DNA of 64,000 bases from VAZQ01 sp963739175 (GTDB lineage Bacteria > Pseudomonadota > Alphaproteobacteria > Rhizobiales > Xanthobacteraceae). Within the stretch, counting starts at the first letter, position 1. Each line of letters opens with the position of its first letter. The stretch covers positions 1,364,001 through 1,428,000 of the forward strand of contig CAVTZH010000009.1 of assembly GCA_963739175.1 (NCBI GenBank), in the 5' to 3' direction. Below the pieces are notes generated by a model. It saw nothing but the letters and a program-made list of their open reading frames with translations. It was not told the origin of the DNA and did not search any database. The translations under genes and the position numbers were made by a program. This document shows, one piece after another, positions 60,270-64,000 of the stretch.

Positions 60270-61302
60270 ATGAATTGCGACGCTCCTGATCGCCGCAGCG
60301 TCATCGCGGGCGGCATCGCGCTCGCCGGCACCGCGTTGCTGCCAAGTGCCGGCGCAGCGCAGGCCGGGCTTGGGCCGGCGGCCGATCTCCTCGCCGCGAC
60401 GCGCAAGTTTCTCGCAGGTCTCGACGGCAACCAGCGCAAGACCGCGAGCTTCCCCTGGGACGGGACGCAGTGGCGCCGGTGGGACTATTTCGGCAGTGGC
60501 GACAACATCAAGCCGGGATTGCGGCTCGAAGTGATGAGCGCGGCGCAGAAAGAGACCGCCTGGGGCGTGCTCGCGACGCTCCTGTCGCCGGCCGGCATCG
60601 AGAAGACCCGCAACGTGATGACGCTGCAGGACGTGCTGGCGTCGCAGGGCAACATGCCCGGCCAGCGTTCGTCGGAGCGGTTCTCGTTCGCGGTGTTCGG
60701 CACGCCGGCGGAAACCGGCGCCTGGGGTTTCCGGCTCGAAGGCCATCACCTGCATCAATCGATCTCGGTGCGCGACAACCGCATCGTGTCGGTCACGCCG
60801 TCGTCGTTCTCGGTCAATCCCAACCGCGTCACCACCGGCAAGCATGCCGGGCTGGTCACACTGCGCGGAGAGGAAGTCGCTGGCGCGCAAGCTCTACGGC
60901 GATCTCGGCCCGAAGCTGCAGGGCAGGGCGCGTATCACGGCGACGCCGATGAACAACATCCTCTCCTATGCGGGGCGCGAGCGCGCCAATGCGCAGGCGC
61001 TCGGCCTTGCCGTGCCCGAGCTGGGGCCGGGCCAGCGCGATCTCGTATGGCAACTGGTCGAGGCCTATGCCGTCGACTACCTCGCGCCGCCGCTGGCCGA
61101 GGCACAGCGCGCGCGGGTGCGCACCGGCGATCGCGAGGCCGTGCATTTCGCATGGTATGGGCCGAACAATGCCGAGCGCGCCTTCGGCTATCGCGTCATC
61201 GGATCGAGTTTCGTGATCGAGCTCGGTTCGGTCGATCCGGCTGCGCAGCACCTGCACACGATCTACCACGACCTCGGCAACGTGCTGGGGCGTATGGGCT
61301 GA
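60270..61302 (+). CDS. DUF3500 exported protein (frameshifted)
   Basis: This protein has a Tat-like signal (DRRSVIAGGIALAGTALLPSAGAAQ) and then a DUF3500 domain: RKFLAGLDGNQRKTASFPWDGTQWRRWDYFG, SAAQKETAWGVLATLLSPAGIEKTRNVM and GAWGFRLEGHHLHQSISV. The frame breaks after LVTLRGEE at about 60877 and continues SLARKLYGDLGPKLQGRARI to YHDLGNVLGRMG in the next frame; one extra base explains it. Restored length is about 343 residues, normal for the family. Function unknown. The half-length Bug gene starts four bases after the stop. Confidence 0.83.
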
Positions 61303-61306
61303 ACGG

Positions 61307-61837
61307 ATGACCCGACTCTGCATCCTCATAGCCGTCGCCCTGAGCATCGGCGCGCCGGTGCCGGCGGCGGCACAGGCGTCGCCGGTGGTGCTCTTGGTCG
61401 ATCCCAAGAGCGGCTTGAAGTCGGTGGCGGAGTTCGCGGCCTGGGCCAAGGAAATCAACAAGAGCAGCAATAAGCCGCTCTCCTATTCGTCATCCAGCCC
61501 GGCCTCGCAGCGGCTCGGCGAGGCGCTGGCGCGGAAGCTCGAGATCAAAATCGTGCACGTGCCTTATCGGCCGGCGTCGCAGGGGGTTCTCGATCTCATC
61601 GGCGGTCATATCGATTTCTCGGTCGTTGACATCGGTGCGGCGGTGGGGCTGATCCAGGTTGGCCTGGTGACCGCGCTCGCGGTCGCTTCCAAACAACGGC
61701 TTCCGGATTTTCCCGATGTGCCGACCTTTGCGGAAGCGGGCTATCCGGAGCTGGCTGGGGTGTTTCCGCCCGGCAATCCGGCAAGCCAGACGACGGTGAC
61801 GATGATAATGTGCCACCGTCCAGCTCACAGCACTTGA
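61307..61837 (+). CDS. Half-length Bug/TctC-like exported protein, copy 1
   Basis: This 176-residue protein has a signal peptide (CILIAVALSIGAPVPAAAQA). Its mature part equals only the middle of a Bug protein: the stretch VVLLVDPKSGLKSVAEFAAWAKEINKS, PLSYSSSSPASQRLGEALARKLEIKIVHVPYRPASQGVLDLIGGHIDFSVVDIGAA, ending at FPDVPTFAEAGYPELAGVF. The usual first lobe start and the C-terminal helices are absent. The reading frame is complete with its own start and stop. A near twin follows 17 bases downstream. Confidence 0.78.
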   Translation: MTRLCILIAVALSIGAPVPAAAQASPVVLLVDPKSGLKSVAEFAAWAKEINKSSNKPLSYSSSSPASQRLGEALARKLEIKIVHVPYRPASQGVLDLIGGHIDFSVVDIGAAVGLIQVGLVTALAVASKQRLPDFPDVPTFAEAGYPELAGVFPPGNPASQTTVTMIMCHRPAHST

Positions 61838-61854
61838 TCACTGGGAGTGAATCG

Positions 61855-62350
61855 ATGATCCGGCTTTGCATCCTGATCGTTGCCGTTCTGAGTCTCGGCG
61901 TGCCCGCACCGGTGGCGGCGCAGTCGTCGGAACCGATCGTGCTGCTGGTCAATCCCAAGAGCGGCGTGAAGTCGGTCGCGGATTTCGTCGCTTGGGCCAA
62001 GCGCAGCAAGAAGCCGCTCGCCTATTCATCGTCCGGTCCGGCCTCGCAGCGGCTTGGCGAGGCGCTTGCGAAAGAAGTTCGAGATCAAGACCGTGCACAT
62101 ACCCTATCGGGCGGCGCAGCAGGGCATACTTGATCTCCTCGGCAGGCATATCGACTTTTCGGTCGTGGACGTCGGTGCGGCGGTGGGGCAGATCCAGGGT
62201 GGCCTGGTGTTGGCACTCGCGGTCACCGGCAAACAGCGGGACCCGGATTTCCCGGATGTGCCGACCTTTGCGGAGGCGGGCTATCCCGAACTTGCCGGGG
62301 TCTTCCCTGGAGGCAATCCCACGAGCAAGACGGCCCATGCCCGGCATTGA
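61855..62350 (+). CDS. Half-length Bug/TctC-like exported protein, copy 2 (frameshifted)
   Basis: This is a tandem paralogue of the previous gene with the same limits: signal peptide (CILIVAVLSLGVPAPVAAQ), then VLLVNPKSGVKSVADFVAWAK, SSSGPASQRLGEALAK. After one extra A at about 62071 it continues KFEIKTVHIPYRAAQQGILDLLGRHIDFSVVDVGAA, ending PELAGVFPGGNPTSKTAHARH. GGGAG is eight bases before the ATG. It overlaps the moaB start by 14 bases. Confidence 0.75.
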
Positions 62351-62900
62351 CCAAAGCAGACAATTCGTTCCGCTTACCATCGCGGTGCTCACCGTGTCCG
62401 ACACGCGCGAACTGGCCGACGACAAGTCGGGCGCGACGCTCGCCGAGCGCATCAAGGCCGCCGGCCACACCGTGCACGAGCGCGCGATCGTGACCGACGA
62501 CGTCGAGGCGATCCGCGCGCGCGTGAAGCAATGGATCGCGGCGCCGGCGGTCGACGTGATCATCACCACCGGCGGCACCGGCTTCACCGGCCGCGACGTG
62601 ACGCCGGAGGCGATCGAGCCGCTGTTCGAGAAGAAGATGGAAGGCTTCGCCACGCTGTTTCTGATGGTGAGCCACGCCAAGATCGGCACCTCGGCGATCC
62701 AGACCCGCGCCACCGCCGGCGTCGCCGGTGCGACCTACATCTTCTGCCTGCCGGGCTCGCCCGGCGCCTGCCGCGACGCCTGGGACGAGATCCTGCTGCA
62801 CCAGCTCGACTACCGCTACCGGCCGTGCAACTTCGTCGAGATCATGCCGCGGCTCGACGAGCATTTGCGCCGCCCGAAGGCCAAGGGCGCGACGGTGTAG
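62337..62900 (+). CDS. moaB: Molybdenum cofactor biosynthesis protein MoaB/Mog type
   Basis: This 187-residue protein binds or adenylylates molybdopterin. The signature is TIAVLTVSDTRELADDKSGATLAERIKAAGH, then DVIITTGGTGFTGRDVTPEAIEPLFEKKMEGFATLF, with the TGGTG loop, and GATYIFCLPGSPGACRDAWDEILLHQLD. No other cofactor genes are nearby. The start is uncertain because no clear ribosome binding site precedes the ATG at 62337, which overlaps the previous gene. Confidence 0.9.
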   Translation: MPGIDQSRQFVPLTIAVLTVSDTRELADDKSGATLAERIKAAGHTVHERAIVTDDVEAIRARVKQWIAAPAVDVIITTGGTGFTGRDVTPEAIEPLFEKKMEGFATLFLMVSHAKIGTSAIQTRATAGVAGATYIFCLPGSPGACRDAWDEILLHQLDYRYRPCNFVEIMPRLDEHLRRPKAKGATV

Positions 62901-62910
62901 TTGTTCTCGC

Positions 62911-63046
62911 GTGTCCCGGGCGCAGCGCAGTACGAAGTAGTGCGCTGCAGACCCGGGACCCGGTTCCTTCACACCAACAAAGTAACCGGGGTCCCGGATC
63001 AGCGGTGCATCACTGCGTGCTGCACCGCGTCCGGGACACGAGAGCA
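62911..63046. repeat. Dispersed intergenic repeat, copy 2
   Basis: This copy has the same order of blocks as at 26949-27125: CCCGGGCGCAGCGCAGTACG, GTGCGCTGCAGACCCGGGAC, then CCGGGGTCCCGGATCAGCGG and CTGCACCGCGTCCGGGACAC. It is about 40 bases shorter in the middle. It lies between two convergent genes, moaB and the amidohydrolase. Confidence 0.85.
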
Positions 63047-64000
63047 TCACTTCGTCGCGTCGTGCACGACCTTGCCGCCCACCATCGTGATCAGCGGCTT
63101 GAGGTCCTTGATCTCGTCCGCCGGCACCGTCAGGTAGTCGCGGTCGAGCACCAAGAGGTCGGCATATTTGCCGCGCGCCAGTGACCCGATGTTCGCTTCC
63201 TGGAACAGGAAATAGGCGTTCGAGCGCGTGTGCGCGATCAGCGCTTCCTCGCGGGTGATGGTCTGGCGGTTCACATGACGTCCGCCGATCATCTTGCCGG
63301 TGATCGCGAAGCTCAGCGTGTAGAACGGATTGGACGGCGTCACCGCGGTGGCGTCGGAGCCGAGCCCCCAGTGGATGCCGGAATCCTGCACGCGGCGGAA
63401 CGGCGGCATGTCCCAGGCCTTGTCGCCGTGCACCTTGTGCATCAGCGCGCCCTGGATCAGCGGCCGGCTGTGCAGCTGCGCCGACATGCCGAGCCGCTTC
63501 ATGCGATCGAGCTGCGCCTCGGTGACCTGATCGAGGTGCGAGTACACCCAGCGCAGCACCTTGATCGAGCGCTCCTTGTTCACCGCCTCATACTGCTCGA
63601 GGAACGCGTCGATCGCGGTCTCCATCTCCACGTGCGCGTTGAGGTGGATGCCCTGCTTGGCGAGGGCGTCCGCGAGGCGGCGCACCTGCGCCATCACCGC
63701 CGGATTCATCGGGCCGTCGGCGCGCATGGTGTTGGTGGTCGCCGGGCCGTAAGTCGATTCACCCCAGCCGATGTGGTCGAAATAGTCGTTGCCGCGGAAC
63801 GGCACGGTGTGCGGCACTTCCGCCAGCACCTTGTCCATCTGTTCCGGGCGTCGCCGGCTGGCGGATGGTGAGCCAGAACACCCGCACATTGAGCTCGCCG
63901 GCGTCGGCGAGGCGGCGATACGGCTCGTAGTGTCGCGCGCTCATGCCGCGGCCGCCGAGGTCCGACCACGCCGTGATGCCGAGCGAATTCAGATACGACA
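63047..64000 (-). CDS. Amidohydrolase (YtcJ-like), 5' end outside window, frameshifted
   Basis: This is the C-terminal part of a large amidohydrolase of the amidohydrolase 3/YtcJ type: GITAWSDLGGRGMSARHYEPYRRLADAGELNVRVFWLTI, NAHVEMETAIDAFLEQYEAVNKE, WVYSHLDQVTEAQLDRMKRLG, GIHWGLGSDATAVTPSNPFYTLSFAITG and SLARGKYADLLVLDRDYLTVP. The frame breaks at about 63845, where CCCGGAACAG stands for CCCGAACAG (one extra G), the same local context as in hemF. Metal ligands visible are in HAH-type YSHLD and GSDA. The substrate is unknown. Confidence 0.8.

Noticed and set aside
12188..63845. Programmed +1 frameshifting at CCC-GGA
   Set aside because: Two of the twelve breaks share CCC-GGA, a context that could allow slippage, but the other ten share no motif, and the affected families are not known for recoding. 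Sequencing indels explain all of them.
1..64000. tRNA or rRNA genes
   Set aside because: I looked for the conserved T-loop GGTTCGAATCC pattern and for rRNA core sequences in the intergenic regions and saw none; short matches lie inside coding sequence. A covariance-model scan would settle it.

Overview
The window is high-GC chromosomal DNA from an alphaproteobacterium, most likely of the order Hyphomicrobiales (Rhizobiales) near Bradyrhizobiaceae/Xanthobacteraceae. The main reasons are a fused cytochrome b/c1 gene (fbcH type), a CcrM-type GANTC methyltransferase, a PHB-esterase, several Bug/TctC periplasmic binding proteins, paired DUF1194 proteins and the intergenic palindromes typical of that group. 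There is no rRNA, tRNA, CRISPR array, transposase or phage gene that I can support. It reads as ordinary chromosome, with core genes interleaved with accessory metabolic genes.

Layout. 0-12 kb: a partial secreted protein, DUF6111 with a tandem partial duplicate, cca, an Omp25-type barrel, a globin, a GT21 glycosyltransferase divergent from an LpxH-like phosphatase, a PsiF-like protein, DUF1194, DM13 and TauE proteins, then a minus-strand PcfJ-like / DUF2158 / RecF-like ATPase group. 12-20 kb: hemF, a three-component GMC dehydrogenase operon (cytochrome c, GMC flavoprotein, subunit 3), trmL, and the cytochrome bc1 operon petA-fbcH. 19-27.7 kb: DUF3859, mtnP, a TIR-TM-TPR protein, a tiny exported protein, apt, two ParA-like ATPases, an M48 protease and lemA. 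27.8-35 kb: an MFS transporter, two tandem gamma-resorcylate-decarboxylase-like amidohydrolases, an unknown protein, a bicupin and a Bug protein. 35-42 kb: smc, a DsbA-like oxidoreductase, a ModA-like protein, divergent dciA/mutY and an SGNH hydrolase. 43-51.5 kb: an ArsR-SRPBCC pair, Bug, SMP-30, Rid, PilZ, PAS-GGDEF-EAL, another Rid, an asparaginase-like protein and a VOC dioxygenase-like protein. 51.5-64 kb: an M32 carboxypeptidase, DUF1194, a stress-protein group, a PHB esterase, ccrM, a zinc metallopeptidase, DUF3500, two half-length Bug proteins, moaB and a partial amidohydrolase.

Twelve genes carry a single-base frameshift. Eleven are explained by one extra base and one (ccrM) by one missing base. 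Because hemF, trmL and ccrM are among them, the simplest explanation is residual indel error in the assembly. Their lost tails or heads are plainly readable in the neighbouring frame, and I annotate each as one gene across the shift.

The most interesting points are: a tandem duplication in which a truncated DUF6111 copy has captured the start of cca; a bicupin-Bug cassette flanked by a copy of the smc 3' tail; a membrane-anchored TIR-TPR protein lying between two adenine-salvage genes; an asparaginase-family protein with replaced substrate-binding residues; and two tandem Bug proteins reduced to the same single domain.
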